NCBI RefSeq assembly: GCF_001279775.1 | Contig: NZ_LGDG01000229.1 | Coordinates: 1 to 64,000 of the forward strand | Reading direction: 5' to 3' | DNA length: 64,000 nucleotides | Source of the DNA: Streptomyces sp. MMG1533 | GTDB lineage: Bacteria; Actinomycetota; Actinomycetes; Streptomycetales; Streptomycetaceae | Shown: piece after piece, positions 44,600 through 53,964 of the stretch | How positions within the stretch are numbered: position 1 is the first letter of the stretch | Layout: every line of letters starts with the position of its first letter | Notes under the pieces: model-generated | Told to the model about the DNA's origin: nothing | Database searches by the model: none | The model's input: only the letters and a program-made list of their open reading frames with translations | Translations under genes and position numbers: made by a program

Positions 44600-45469
44600 T
44601 CAGGCACCCCGGCCGGCATGGGCGGCCCAGTCGAGGATCTGCACGGCCGCTCCGGCGGCCTCCAGGCCCCGGCAGTGCGCGTGGTGCCGGCGGGCGATGC
44701 CGTCGATGTCGAGGTGGGCGCCGAAGGCCGGGTGGGTGGCCAGGCGGCGGGCGTAGGCCCACACGACGGGGTGGTCGGCGATGCGGTGCACCGCGGCGGC
44801 GTCCAGGTGGTGGCGGTGCACGGTGTCGAGTTGGACCAGCGTGACCCACAACTCGACGTCGGCCGCGGTGATCTGATCGCGGATCAGGTAGTCGCACCCG
44901 ACGAGCCACCGCTCCAGCGAACCCAGCGTCTCGAGCAGCCCGGCGAGTCCCGCGGCCCGCGCCGCCGGTTCGGATCCCGCAGCCCCGGCCTCCTGAGCGG
45001 CCTGCTCGATGCCCTGCCCGCACAGCCGCTCCACGGCCTCGATCTCCGACTCCGCCCCGCACGGGTACAGCGCCGGGCGGCCGCCGCCGAAGTGCCGGGC
45101 CAGGTCGCGGGTGATGTCCGCGGCGTGGGTGCTGACGATCCGCCCCGACCAGTCGTCGCTGAGCACCGGCCCGACGGCCGCCCCGGCGTACCGGTGCGCG
45201 CTCGCCTCGTACAACGGGCGCAGCGCGGAATGTCCCCCGTCGGGACCGTCGGGGACCGCGTCCAGGAAGGTGACCGGACAGGCGTCGTCGAGGCCGAGCA
45301 GGCTGTGCACGACGGCGATGCGCAGCCCGTTCGGACAGGCGGGTGCGAGATGGAGTCGGTAGCGGCGGGGCACGGCGTAGTGCCCGCTGCGCGCGTCCTG
45401 GCCGATCCTTCCCCTGAAGGCGGGGGCGGGCTGGGCGGAGGGGACGGCGGCGAGCGGTGTGACGGACAT
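44600..45469 (-). CDS. Glutathionyl-hydroquinone-reductase-like (GST superfamily) protein
   Basis: A 289-aa thioredoxin-fold/GST C-terminal protein. The active-site Cys is in PACPNGLR, corresponding to the CPWA motif of glutathionyl-hydroquinone reductases (Xi class). The helical domain (ITAADVELWVTLVQLDTVHR, then WAYARRLATHP) is typical. Actinomycetes use mycothiol instead of glutathione, so the true co-thiol is uncertain. ATG 45469 has GGGGAG upstream. A leader peptide with a Cys codon precedes it, linking it to sulfur or thiol status. Confidence 0.8.
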   Translation of the reverse strand: MSVTPLAAVPSAQPAPAFRGRIGQDARSGHYAVPRRYRLHLAPACPNGLRIAVVHSLLGLDDACPVTFLDAVPDGPDGGHSALRPLYEASAHRYAGAAVGPVLSDDWSGRIVSTHAADITRDLARHFGGGRPALYPCGAESEIEAVERLCGQGIEQAAQEAGAAGSEPAARAAGLAGLLETLGSLERWLVGCDYLIRDQITAADVELWVTLVQLDTVHRHHLDAAAVHRIADHPVVWAYARRLATHPAFGAHLDIDGIARRHHAHCRGLEAAGAAVQILDWAAHAGRGA

Positions 45470-45585
45470 GGTTCTCCCCGGGGTGGACGCGTGGACGTAC
45501 GCGCGGCGGAAGCGACGTCGGGCAGTGAGAGACGGCCCTCCCCCGCGTGCGACGGCACCCGTCGGGGCGCGAGGGAAGACGGGAC

Positions 45586-45690
45586 TCAGCCCAGGGGGCT
45601 GATCGCGCTGCATACTCGCAGCAGGTCGATGTGACGGCGGGATGTCAGAAGGGGTGTCAGAAGGGGTGACTGCCCGGACGTACGGCTCAC
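45586..45690 (-). CDS. Cys-containing leader peptide ahead of the GST-like gene
   Basis: A 34-codon ORF from GTG 45690, ending just over 100 bases before the GST-like gene. It contains SRRHIDLLRVCSAISPLG at its end, the same HIDL-x-RV core as the leader at 44.3 kb but with the Cys earlier. A 12-base direct repeat produces PLLTPLLT before the core. Independent recurrence of the same peptide core upstream of two neighbouring operons supports real leader genes. Confidence 0.6.
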   Translation of the reverse strand: MSRTSGQSPLLTPLLTSRRHIDLLRVCSAISPLG

Positions 45691-45726
45691 GTCGGTGGTG
45701 ACCGGTCCAAGGCGCCCCATGTTTCC

Positions 45727-45743
45727 CTACCTGTTCACTAGGA
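45727..45743. promoter_or_regulatory. CCTA-N9-TAGG dyad upstream of the second leader peptide
   Basis: CCTA (45727-45730) and TAGG (45740-45743) flank nine bases, about 40 bases upstream of the leader GTG. This is a reasonable position and spacing for a dimeric repressor site, and the shape recalls Rrf2-family operators. No regulator is nearby. Tentative. Confidence 0.3.
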
Positions 45744-45821
45744 TTCCCATCTGGAGTGTCGGCCGAGGTCGGGCCGACGTCAAGAGGGCGTCCACGGGGC
45801 GAGCATGGCCCGGGTGGGAGG

Positions 45822-46892
45822 TCAGGGCCCCGGTGCCGGCCGGTCGCCCTTGTACGCCGCTCTCAGTACGCCCAGGGCGTCCGCCACGCCGACCGGCCGC
45901 GGGTTCGGGTACGCCTGGCCGGTCACCTCGCGGGCCGCCACCGTCAAGTCGGCTTCTGCCAGGCCGAGTTCGGCGAGGGAACGGGGTGCGCCGAGGCGAC
46001 CGGCCAGTTCCCACAGGGCGAGCGGGACATCGTCGCCGTCCAGGGCCCGGCCGAGCGCCGTCATGGCCTCGGGCGCGGCGGGCGCGTTGTGGGCGAGGGC
46101 GTACGGCAGGACCACGGTGTGGGTCTCGGCGTGCGGCAGCCCGAAGGTGCCGCCGAGGACGTGGCACAGCTTGTGATGCAGGCCCATGGTGGTCGCACCG
46201 AGTGCGGCACCGCAGAGCCAGGCTCCGTAGAGGGCACGGCCGCGGGCGTCCAGGTCCCCTGGATCGGCCGCCACGTCGGTCAGCGCACCCGCCATGGCCC
46301 GTGCGCCCTCCTCGGCCATCAGCGACACCAGCGGCGAGGCGTCCGGCGCGTACAGTGCCTCGGCCGCGTGCGCCACCGCGTTGATGCCGCTGGTCACGGA
46401 CAGGCTCACCGGGAGCGACAGGGTGAGCTCGGGGTCGTAGACGACGCTGCGCGGCAGGACCGACGGATCACGGCCGGTGCGTTTGGCGCCGTGTTCGGTC
46501 AGGCCCCAGACCGGGGTCATCTCGGAGCCCGAGTAGGTCGACGGCACGGCGACCAGCGGCAGCCCGGTGCGCAACGCGATCACCTTGCCGAGGCCGATGG
46601 CGGAGCCGCCGCCGACCGCCACGCAGCCGTCGGCGCCGACTGCCCGGGCGACCTCTACGGCCCGGTCGGCGACCTCCGCGGGAACGTGCATACGGGCCTC
46701 GGTGTGCAGCCCGGCACAGGCGCCGCCCAACGCGTCCGCGACGGCCCGGGCCGTCCGGGCGCCCCGTGGCCCGCTGACCACCAACAGCCGCCGCAGCCCG
46801 AGCCGTTCGGCCTCGTCCGGGGTCGCGGTGACCGAGGCGCCGGGCCGCAGGACGACCCGCATGGGCTGGGCCTCGTAGGCGAACTCCCTCAT
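45822..46892 (-). CDS. Maleylacetate reductase (iron-type alcohol dehydrogenase family)
   Basis: A 356-aa NAD(P)H-dependent enzyme reducing maleylacetate to 3-oxoadipate. The nucleotide site CVAVGGGSAIGLGKVIAL and the metal-site region (LHHKLCHVLGGTFGLPHAET, with His ligands in GLHHKLCH and LPHAETH) mark the family. VPSTYSGSEMTPVWGLTE is characteristic of maleylacetate reductases. Its ATG overlaps the stop of the intradiol dioxygenase (ATGA). Together they form the lower hydroxyquinol pathway. Confidence 0.9.
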   Translation of the reverse strand: MREFAYEAQPMRVVLRPGASVTATPDEAERLGLRRLLVVSGPRGARTARAVADALGGACAGLHTEARMHVPAEVADRAVEVARAVGADGCVAVGGGSAIGLGKVIALRTGLPLVAVPSTYSGSEMTPVWGLTEHGAKRTGRDPSVLPRSVVYDPELTLSLPVSLSVTSGINAVAHAAEALYAPDASPLVSLMAEEGARAMAGALTDVAADPGDLDARGRALYGAWLCGAALGATTMGLHHKLCHVLGGTFGLPHAETHTVVLPYALAHNAPAAPEAMTALGRALDGDDVPLALWELAGRLGAPRSLAELGLAEADLTVAAREVTGQAYPNPRPVGVADALGVLRAAYKGDRPAPGP

Positions 46893-47758
46893 GAGCGCAC
46901 CGGGTCGAGTACGAGGTCGAAGCGCGCGTGCCGGAAGGGGTTCGGGACGCCGAACTCCCGCGCCTGGGACGGGTCGTCGGTTTCGGTGAAGTCCTGGACC
47001 AGGCTCTCCTTGACTGCGAACACGGCGTCCGAGTCGAGGTGGTCGCTGCCCGCCACGAAGATGTGCGTGGTGACCGGCGCATGCCCTTCACCCGAGGCGA
47101 TGAAGTGGATGTGGGCCGGGCGGTAGGGGTGTCGGCCCGTGGCCCGAAGGAGGTCCCCGACGGGGCCGTCCGTGGGGATCGGGTACGGGCTGGGCACGCA
47201 GGTGCGGAACCAGAAGCGCCCCCCGCCGTCCGCCGTGAACAGGCCTCGCCCGTTGCCCGGGGGCTGGATCTCCGGCTGCTGGACGTCGTAGTAGCCCTCG
47301 GCGTTCGCCTGCCAGACGTCGAGGACCGCGCCCGGCAGCGGGGTGCCGTCCCGGGACAGCACGCGCCCGCTGACCACGCACGGCTCGCCGCCGCCGACCA
47401 GGTCGATGTCTGCGCCGAGTGCGCGGACCGGGGACTCGGTCATGTGGAAGGGGCCGAGCACCGTCGACTCCGTCACGCCTCCCCGTCCGTCGCTGTTGAT
47501 CGTCTCGACGAGCATCGAGATGCCGAGCACGTCCGAAAGGAGGACGAACTCCTGCCGGGTGTCCGTGCATGCCTGCCCGGTCGCCGTCAGGAATCCGACG
47601 GCCCTCTCCCATTCCGTCATGGTCGGCCGGGTCTCGCGGACGAAGGCGTGCAGATGGCGGGTGAGGGCGGCGAGCAGCTCGCGCAGCCGGGGGTCGGCCG
47701 TGCCCTCGATGCTGTCGACCACCGCCTCGGTGAGGCGGGTGGTGAATTCGGTGGTCAT
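46889..47758 (-). CDS. Hydroxyquinol 1,2-dioxygenase (intradiol ring-cleavage)
   Basis: A 289-aa non-haem Fe(III) dioxygenase cleaving hydroxyquinol to maleylacetate. It has the N-terminal dimerisation helix domain (RPTMTEWERAVGFLTATGQ). The catalytic beta-sandwich carries Tyr ligands in ANAEGYYD and HPYRPAH and His ligands in PAHIHF. TESTVLGPFH is a typical family segment. The coupled maleylacetate reductase supports hydroxyquinol, rather than catechol, as substrate. ATG 47758 has AGGAGAG upstream. An open frame extends far upstream but is not coding. Confidence 0.88.
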   Translation of the reverse strand: MTTEFTTRLTEAVVDSIEGTADPRLRELLAALTRHLHAFVRETRPTMTEWERAVGFLTATGQACTDTRQEFVLLSDVLGISMLVETINSDGRGGVTESTVLGPFHMTESPVRALGADIDLVGGGEPCVVSGRVLSRDGTPLPGAVLDVWQANAEGYYDVQQPEIQPPGNGRGLFTADGGGRFWFRTCVPSPYPIPTDGPVGDLLRATGRHPYRPAHIHFIASGEGHAPVTTHIFVAGSDHLDSDAVFAVKESLVQDFTETDDPSQAREFGVPNPFRHARFDLVLDPVRS

Positions 47759-47896
47759 CCCACCACTCTCCTGGATGGCGCGACTGTTTCCTCGGGCGTT
47801 CTTCCGGGCGTCCTTTCGGCCGTTCCCTCGGCCAGCCCCTGGGCCGTACCTGAAGGTCTTCCCCTCCGTTCCCGTCAGATGCCCGAGGATCCGCCG

Positions 47897-47938
47897 CACC
47901 GCCCCGGTCGGCAACCGCACCGCCCCGGTCGGCAACCG
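47897..47938. repeat. Perfect 21-bp tandem duplication
   Basis: Two exact head-to-tail copies of CACCGCCCCGGTCGGCAACC plus G lie in the divergent region between the dioxygenase and the MFS gene. Either slippage or a doubled protein-binding site could explain it. Confidence 0.85.
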
Positions 47939-48026
47939 CTCAGCGTCCTCGGTGGCCACGGCAGACGTGGCAGAGGCGCCAGAGGCGGCAGGCGTGGCCC
48001 GAATTCCTTGGGCTGGAGCACGTCCG

Positions 48027-48052
48027 CGATTCCACTGAGCGGGACGGAATCG
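48027..48052. promoter_or_regulatory. IclR-like inverted repeat
   Basis: CGATTCC (48027-48033) and GGAATCG (48046-48052) are exact inverted arms, and inside them CCACTGAGCGG has CCxCTxAGxGG symmetry. The layered dyad resembles IclR-family operators of aromatic catabolic genes. It lies between the divergent dioxygenase and MFS genes. No iclR gene is in the window. Confidence 0.45.
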
Positions 48053-48169
48053 GGCCACGCCCTGCGGGACAATCCGTCGGCGACGAGCCGAATGCGCAGG
48101 TCACAGCGCTAGCGGGAGCCGTCTCACCAGACTGCTCAGCACCTTGGGCCCCTTTTTCCGCGCACTTCA

Positions 48170-48198
48170 TTGATTGTACCGACCGCTAGGTCTATTTT
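48170..48198 (+). promoter_or_regulatory. MFS promoter with embedded operator
   Basis: TTGATT (48170-48175), 17 bases and TATTTT (48193-48198) form a good promoter. The spacer ends in GACCGCTAGGTC (48181-48192), a GACC-N4-GGTC dyad positioned so that a bound TetR-like repressor would block polymerase. The leader to the MFS start is about 200 bases, with no gene in it. Confidence 0.5.
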
Positions 48199-48406
48199 AC
48201 CGGTCAGCCGCACCGGAGCTGCAGACGGGAGGCACGTATGCCGGCGCTTGCGACCGCCACGCACTGCCCCCGGGTCCCGCTCTTCCCGGACCAGTAGCCG
48301 CTCTCGCCGGTGTGACCGGCAGGAGCCGATCACGCGCCGGACGTCCCCCACGCCGCCTGGACCAGAGCCACTCTCCGCATCTCCGCTCACCCACGGAAGG
48401 CCGCCG

Positions 48407-49864
48407 ATGTCCCAGACAAAAACCCCTCCCCCGCAGACGCAGGAGGGATCCCGCTCCACCTCGCGCAACGTGCTCGTCGTCATCGCCCTCGTGTGGACCG
48501 TCCAACTGGTCGCGCTCATGGCCGCGTTGTCCGGCATCGCACAGGCCGAGGTCGCGATCCACTTCCGGACCACCGAGATCGCCTGGTTCACCCTGATGAC
48601 CCTGCTGACAGGGACGTTCTTTCTGCCCTTCGCAGTCAAGGCCGCGGCCCTCTTCGGCAAGAAGCGCGTCCTGCTCGTCGCCACCGGTCTGGGCTTCGTC
48701 GGCGACCTGATCGCCGCCGTCGCCACCGACTACCGCACCCTGCTGATCGGGCGCGGCATCGCGGGCATCTACGCCGCCACCGCCCCGCTCGCCTACGCGA
48801 TCACCCGCGACGTGTTCCCCCGCCGCTGGGTCGGACTCGCCAGCGGGATCCTCGCCGGCGGTGTCGGCCTCGTCGCCTTCGGCGGGCCGTTCCTGTCCGG
48901 CTGGCTCCTGGACGACTACGGCTTCCGCGGCGTTCTGTGGTTCATGGCCATCAGCACCGCCGTAAGCTTCCTGCTGGTGGCCGCCTTCGTGCCCGAGAGC
49001 CCGATTCGCGCGGCGGGCGGCCGGATGGACTGGATCGGCGGAATCCTCCTCGGCGGAGGGGTCACGGCGATCGTCTACGCCATCGGCCAGGGATCACACT
49101 GGGGCTGGGACAGCGGCAAGTTCGCCACCTGGGTCGCCGGGGCGCTGATCACACTGGTCGTCTTCGTGCTCGTCGAGCGCCGGGTCGCCGAACCGCTGTT
49201 CCCGCCGGCCATGACACGGCGTCGTCCGGTGTGGACCGTCCTGCTGGCCACATCCATCGCGGCCGGCTCACTCAGCGCCGTCGGCGTGGTGATACAGCTG
49301 CTGATACTGATGCCGAACATCCCCACCATCTCCGAGGGCCTGGGCTGGTCCGGAACCCGGAACGCGATCGTCACGAGCCCCATCAGCGCCATGATCATCG
49401 TGGCGGCCGTCGGCACCGGTCTGCTCGCCCGCCGGGTGGATGCGCGCATCATCCTGGGCACCGGCTCCGCGCTCACGGTCCTCGGTTACGGCATCGGCAC
49501 CCAGCTGCACCACAACGCCCAGCAGATCGTGGGGATGGGTCTGATCGCGGGGCTGGGCACGGGCATCGTCATGGCCATCGTGCCCATCATGATCATCGAG
49601 GTGGTCACCCCCGAAGAGCAGGCACTGGCCAACGGCGTCCAGACACTCGGCCAGGGCGTCGCACAGATCGTCGTCTCCCAGTTGGCCTTCGTCGTGATGG
49701 CCCAGCACGGGGCCGTCCTCAAGGGCACTCAGTTCTATCTCGACACCGGCTTCACCAACGGGCTCTGGCTGGTCGTCGGATGCTGTGCCGTGGGCACGAT
49801 GCTGGTTCTCCTGATCCCCAGGGCCAAGCGCCTCGACGAGGCCGAGGTCGGCCAGGCAGCCTGA
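48407..49864 (+). CDS. MFS transporter (DHA2-like, about 14 helices)
   Basis: A 485-aa major-facilitator transporter. The N-terminal helix VLVVIALVWTVQLVALMAAL is followed by a loop 2-3 motif (FAVKAAALFGKKRVLLVATG, a degenerate motif A). The drug-antiporter-like C motif region AGGVGLVAFGGPFLSGWLL is also present. It is divergent from hydroxyquinol catabolic genes and so probably moves an aromatic substrate or intermediate. ATG 48407 has GGAAGG upstream. Confidence 0.88.
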   Translation: MSQTKTPPPQTQEGSRSTSRNVLVVIALVWTVQLVALMAALSGIAQAEVAIHFRTTEIAWFTLMTLLTGTFFLPFAVKAAALFGKKRVLLVATGLGFVGDLIAAVATDYRTLLIGRGIAGIYAATAPLAYAITRDVFPRRWVGLASGILAGGVGLVAFGGPFLSGWLLDDYGFRGVLWFMAISTAVSFLLVAAFVPESPIRAAGGRMDWIGGILLGGGVTAIVYAIGQGSHWGWDSGKFATWVAGALITLVVFVLVERRVAEPLFPPAMTRRRPVWTVLLATSIAAGSLSAVGVVIQLLILMPNIPTISEGLGWSGTRNAIVTSPISAMIIVAAVGTGLLARRVDARIILGTGSALTVLGYGIGTQLHHNAQQIVGMGLIAGLGTGIVMAIVPIMIIEVVTPEEQALANGVQTLGQGVAQIVVSQLAFVVMAQHGAVLKGTQFYLDTGFTNGLWLVVGCCAVGTMLVLLIPRAKRLDEAEVGQAA

Positions 49865-49994
49865 CCCCGGCGTTCGCCTCACGGCACCGGCCGTGGCCGC
49901 TTCCCGTCGCCCGCCCCGTGGGTCGGGGACGTCCGAAGCGGCAGGCCGGTCCCGTGGGGAACCACCGGCAACTCCTGGTCGAGGGCGTCGAGGC

Positions 49995-50157
49995 CCGACC
50001 CGCATGAAGAAGTGGCCGTCGCGGCGGTCGCCGAACTGCTGGTTGTCGATGATGTCGCTGCTTGCCCGACCAGGAACCGCGAGACGGCAAGGACGATGCC
50101 GGGAGCCTCGGGGCAGTCGAGGGTGAGGACGTGCTCGACATTCGGTGACGTGCCCAT
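49995..50157 (-). pseudogene. purU: Truncated, frameshifted purU (formyltetrahydrofolate deformylase)
   Basis: The frame from ATG 50157 encodes EHVLTLDCPEAPGIVLAVSR, the ACT-domain start of PurU. After about 30 codons the homology continues in another frame as DIIDNQQFGDRRDGHFFMRV, showing a frameshift. The catalytic formyltransferase domain is missing. The ATG overlaps the soxG stop by one base, so it was the last gene of the sarcosine operon, where PurU normally recycles one-carbon units. Confidence 0.8.
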
Positions 50158-50795
50158 CAGGGCACCTCCGGGCCGTCGTACTCGGTCATCGCGTCGAGGA
50201 GCCAGCGCGCCAGGTAGTCGGCGAACGAGGACCGTGGGAACAGCCGGTACGTCGGCAGGTCGTCGACCTGCCAGAGCAGCACCGCGACAGGGCCCACCGT
50301 GGTCGACACCGCCCGGCCGGGACCGAAGACCCGGGGATGCAGGTCCAGCGGGCAGCCCTTCTCCAGTACCTGCCGGGCGGCCGGGCCGCTGAGCTCCAGC
50401 GTGGTGCGGTTCGCCGAGACGTCCACGACCGAGCCCGGGTCTCCTCCGAGTGCCTTCCGCAACTCGGCGGCGACGGCGGTCTCTTCGGCCTGGGACAGCA
50501 CGAGCCACTCGTCGGGGGCGAGCCAGAGCACCGTGTGGGGGCCGGACGTCGAGGTGTCGCCGCACTGCTGCGGGAGCGGCGCCCCGACGGCCTTCTCGAT
50601 GCGGTCGGCCGCTTCGGAAGCGGGGTCGACGCGCAGGTTCACCATGGTGACGAACGGCCACTCGGTCAGCGTGACGCCGCGGGCGCCCGTGACGCCGCGG
50701 GCGCCCGTGACGGCGGCGGCGCGCATCCGCTCTTCCAGATGTGCCAGCGGGCTGCGGCGCAGGTGCACCGGGCCGGCCTCGGTCAGCTCAGCCAT
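50157..50795 (-). CDS. soxG: Sarcosine oxidase gamma subunit
   Basis: A 212-aa subunit of heterotetrameric sarcosine oxidase, GcvT-like in fold ([52 protein letters not shown]). It overlaps the end of soxA by eight bases. An 18-bp tandem duplication inserts a second GARGVT unit near residue 35-40, in a region that may be a surface loop. The truncated purU follows directly. Confidence 0.88.
   Translation of the reverse strand: MAELTEAGPVHLRRSPLAHLEERMRAAAVTGARGVTGARGVTLTEWPFVTMVNLRVDPASEAADRIEKAVGAPLPQQCGDTSTSGPHTVLWLAPDEWLVLSQAEETAVAAELRKALGGDPGSVVDVSANRTTLELSGPAARQVLEKGCPLDLHPRVFGPGRAVSTTVGPVAVLLWQVDDLPTYRLFPRSSFADYLARWLLDAMTEYDGPEVP
50671..50706. repeat. 18-bp tandem duplication inside soxG
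   Basis: GTGACGCCGCGGGCGCCC occurs twice head-to-tail (50671-50688, 50689-50706) and keeps the soxG frame, adding six residues. It looks recent because the copies are identical. Confidence 0.85.
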
Positions 50796-53661
50796 CTCGC
50801 TTGGTCCCTTCGGGGTCGTAGAGGACGAAGTCGGCCACCTCGACGGGCACCAGATCGTCGCCCACCGGGGCGAGCAGGGTCTCGCCGATCCTGGCCCGTC
50901 CGTCGGCCACGAGGGCGAGGGCGAAGGGGCGGCCGAGGGCCGGGCTGTGGTAGCTGGAGGTGACGTGGCCGAGCATCGGCACCGGCCCGGCCTCCGGGGT
51001 GATCGGCACGTCCGGCGCGACGAGTTGGGTGCCCTCGGGCAACCGGGTCGTGCGGTCGGCCGGCAGCAGGCCGACGAGCTGCTTGCGGTCGGTGCGGGCG
51101 GTGTCGGCGCGGGCGTAGGACCGCTTTCCGATGAAGTCCTTCTGCTTGGAGACGACCCAGGACATGCCCGCGTCCTGCGGGGTGACGGTGCCGTCGGTGT
51201 CCTGGCCGACGATGATGTAGCCCTTCTCGGCCCGCAGGACGTGCATGGTCTCGGTGCCGTACGGGGTGATGCCGTACGGCTGTCCGGCCTCGTGCACCTG
51301 CTCCCAGACGGCGAGGCCGTACCACGCGGAGACGTTGATCTCGTAGGCGAGTTCGCCGGAGAAGGAGATCCGGCAGATGCGGGCCGGGACACCGGAGGCC
51401 AGGGTGGTCTCGCGGAAGGCCATGAAGGGGAACGCCTCGGCGGACAGGTCGACTTCGGGCGCGAGCTGGGCGACGACCTCGCGTGACTTGGGGCCGACGA
51501 CCGCGATCGTCGTCCACTGTTCGGTCACCGAGGTGCAGTGGACGTCGAGTTCGGGCCACTCGGTCTGCAGCCACTCCTCCAGCCAGTCCAGGACGCCTGC
51601 GGCGCCCCCGGTCGTGGTGGTCATGAAGTAGCGGTTGTCGTCGAGGCGCAGCGTCACACCGTCGTCGAAGATCATGCCGTCGGGCTTGCACATCACGCCG
51701 TAGCGGGCGAGGCCGGGCTTGAGCTTCTTGAAGGCGTTGGTGTAGATGCGGTTGAGGAACTCGCCCGCGTCCGCGCCCCAGAGCTCGATCTTGCCGAGGG
51801 TGGAGGCGTCCATGACCGCCACCCCCTCACGGGCCGCGCGGCACTCGCGGGCCACGGCCGTGTCCATGTCCTCACCGGGCAGGGGGAAGTACCAGGGGCG
51901 CTTCCACTGCCCGACGTCCTCGAACTCCGCGCCGTGGGCCACGTGCCAGCTGTGGATGGAGGTGGTCCGCTCCGGATCGAACAACTCGCCGCGCTCACGT
52001 CCCGCCAGGGCGGCGAACGCCACCGGTGTGTACGGCGCCCGATAGGCCGTGGTGCCGATCTCTCCCAGTGAACCGCCGAGGGCTTCGGCGATCACCCCGA
52101 TCGCGTTGACGCCGGACGTCTTGCCCTGGTCGCCCGCCGTGCCGAGCGAGGTGTAGCGCTTGACGTGCTCGACACCGCGCATGCCGGCGCCGGTGGACCG
52201 CCAGACGTCGGCGACGGTGACATCGCGCTGCAGGTCGACGAAGTGGGTGTCCCAGGTGCCGGGTTCGCCTTCGAGGGCGGGCACCAGCCACAGGGCGCGC
52301 ACCGGGCCCGAGCCCTGGGCATCACCGGAGGGCGGTGCGGGCACGGGGACCGGGAACCCGGCCTCCGTCGCGGCCCGTGCACCGGCCCGCGCCCCCTCGC
52401 CCAGACAGCCGTCGAGATCGTACGTCCCGCGGGCGGCACCGACGACCTGCTGGTCCCGTACGGTGCCGTCGGGGACGAAGGCGACCAGGTCCTCGTCCCA
52501 GCGGAGCTTGCCCTGGCGCTGGCTGTGCAGGTGCACCACCGGGCTCCAGCCGCCGGAGACGGCGAGCAGGTCGCAGTCGAACGACTGTGGTGCGCCGGTG
52601 AGTTGACCGTCGGCATCGAGGGCCTGGACGGTGACGGCGGCCAGTCGGCCCTCCCCCGCCGTGTCGACCACCGCGCTGCCCGTCAGCACCCGCACCCCCG
52701 TCGCCACGGCGACCTCGGCGGCCCGGTGGGACAGCCCGGGGCGCGCGTCCACGACGGCGGCGATGTCGATCCCGGCGGCGTGGAGGTCGGCGACCGTGTC
52801 ATAGGCGCTGTCGTTGGTCGTGCTCACCACGGCCCGCGAACCCGGGGCCACGGCGTACCGGTTGAGGTACGTACGCACGGCCGCGGCGAGCATCACCCCG
52901 GGTCGGTCGTTGCCGGCGAAGACCAGCGGACGCTCGTGCGCGCCGGTCGCCAGGACCACCTGGCGGGCCCGGATGTGCCACAGCCGCTGGCGCGAGACGC
53001 CCGCGGAGGCGTCGGGGGCGCCGGCTCCGAGATGGTCGGTGCGCCGCTGCAGGGCCAGCACGTAGTTGTCGTCGTACGAGCCGAAGGCCATGGTGCGTTG
53101 CAGTACGACGACCTCGGGGGCGGAGTCGAGCGCGGCGCGGACGTCGGCGACCCACGTCAGGCCGGTCTGCGCACCCGAGAGCAGCGAACCGCCGGGCTCG
53201 GGCTGGTCGTCGACGAGGATCACGCGGGCTCCGGAGCCGGCGGCAGCCGCGGCGGCAGCGAGCCCGGCCGGTCCGGCGCCGACGACCAGGACGTCGGTGT
53301 GCACGTACTTCTTGTCGTAGACGGCGGGGTCGGCGCCCGGGTCGAGCCGGCCCATCCCGGACAGCGTCGTGACGGACAGGCCGTCGTACAGCTCCACCGC
53401 CGTCGCCGGCAGCATGCCCTCCGAGTACGAACCGCCGATCTGCAACAGGGCGTTGGGCTCCTCGACGCCCGCGGCGACGATGCCGCGCGGGCGGCCGCGG
53501 TAGATCGACGGAGCGACCTCGACGAGTCCGTTCGCCAGCATCGCCGAGGCGACGGTGTCTCCGGGGTGCCCGGTCAGTTCCCGCCCGTCGAGGGTGAATC
53601 GCAGCACGGCGCCGCGGTCGACGCGGCTCCCTTGCCGCAGCCGGAAGTGCTGGTCGGTCAT
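50788..53661 (-). CDS. soxA: Sarcosine oxidase alpha subunit
   Basis: A 957-aa subunit that binds NAD and tetrahydrofolate in the heterotetrameric enzyme, which demethylates sarcosine to glycine with 5,10-methylene-THF formation. It has an N-terminal ferredoxin-like segment ([20 protein letters not shown]). The Rossmann domain contains [17 protein letters not shown], and a [20 protein letters not shown] block follows. The C-terminal aminomethyltransferase-like domain carries [11 protein letters not shown] and [18 protein letters not shown]. Full family length. ATG 53661 overlaps soxD by four bases. Confidence 0.95.
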   Translation of the reverse strand: MTDQHFRLRQGSRVDRGAVLRFTLDGRELTGHPGDTVASAMLANGLVEVAPSIYRGRPRGIVAAGVEEPNALLQIGGSYSEGMLPATAVELYDGLSVTTLSGMGRLDPGADPAVYDKKYVHTDVLVVGAGPAGLAAAAAAAGSGARVILVDDQPEPGGSLLSGAQTGLTWVADVRAALDSAPEVVVLQRTMAFGSYDDNYVLALQRRTDHLGAGAPDASAGVSRQRLWHIRARQVVLATGAHERPLVFAGNDRPGVMLAAAVRTYLNRYAVAPGSRAVVSTTNDSAYDTVADLHAAGIDIAAVVDARPGLSHRAAEVAVATGVRVLTGSAVVDTAGEGRLAAVTVQALDADGQLTGAPQSFDCDLLAVSGGWSPVVHLHSQRQGKLRWDEDLVAFVPDGTVRDQQVVGAARGTYDLDGCLGEGARAGARAATEAGFPVPVPAPPSGDAQGSGPVRALWLVPALEGEPGTWDTHFVDLQRDVTVADVWRSTGAGMRGVEHVKRYTSLGTAGDQGKTSGVNAIGVIAEALGGSLGEIGTTAYRAPYTPVAFAALAGRERGELFDPERTTSIHSWHVAHGAEFEDVGQWKRPWYFPLPGEDMDTAVARECRAAREGVAVMDASTLGKIELWGADAGEFLNRIYTNAFKKLKPGLARYGVMCKPDGMIFDDGVTLRLDDNRYFMTTTTGGAAGVLDWLEEWLQTEWPELDVHCTSVTEQWTTIAVVGPKSREVVAQLAPEVDLSAEAFPFMAFRETTLASGVPARICRISFSGELAYEINVSAWYGLAVWEQVHEAGQPYGITPYGTETMHVLRAEKGYIIVGQDTDGTVTPQDAGMSWVVSKQKDFIGKRSYARADTARTDRKQLVGLLPADRTTRLPEGTQLVAPDVPITPEAGPVPMLGHVTSSYHSPALGRPFALALVADGRARIGETLLAPVGDDLVPVEVADFVLYDPEGTKRDG

Positions 53662-53954
53662 CGGTTCCCTCCGGCCTGGGGCAGTTCGGGGCGGGGCTCG
53701 TCGAGCCGGTAGGAGGTCAGCACCTCGTAGGTGGCGGTGTCGCGCAGGACGTTGAACCAGCGGCGGCAGCCGGTGCTGTGCATCCACCGCTCTGCGAAGG
53801 GGCCCTTGGGGTTGTCGCGGTAGAAGACGTACTCGGCCCACTGCTCGTCGGTGAGGTCGGCCGGGTTCTCGGGGTAGGGGACGTGGGCCTGTCCCCCGTA
53901 GTGGTACTCGGTCTCGTCCCGCGGTCCGCACCAGGGGCAGCTGATCAGCAGCAC
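53658..53954 (-). CDS. soxD: Sarcosine oxidase delta subunit
   Basis: A 98-aa zinc-binding subunit ([20 protein letters not shown]; a further Cys in [11 protein letters not shown] and His residues complete the site). [20 protein letters not shown] and [17 protein letters not shown] are diagnostic. It lies between soxB (10 bases upstream) and soxA (4-base overlap). Confidence 0.93.
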   Translation of the reverse strand: MLLISCPWCGPRDETEYHYGGQAHVPYPENPADLTDEQWAEYVFYRDNPKGPFAERWMHSTGCRRWFNVLRDTATYEVLTSYRLDEPRPELPQAGGNR

Positions 53955-53964
53955 GGTGTCCTCC

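Noticed and set aside
47759..48058. N-terminal extension of the hydroxyquinol dioxygenase, or a separate small gene
   Set aside because: The open frame includes a 21-bp duplication and low-complexity Arg/Ala/Gly sequence. The dioxygenase start at 47758 has a good AGGAGAG site and a family-typical N-terminus.
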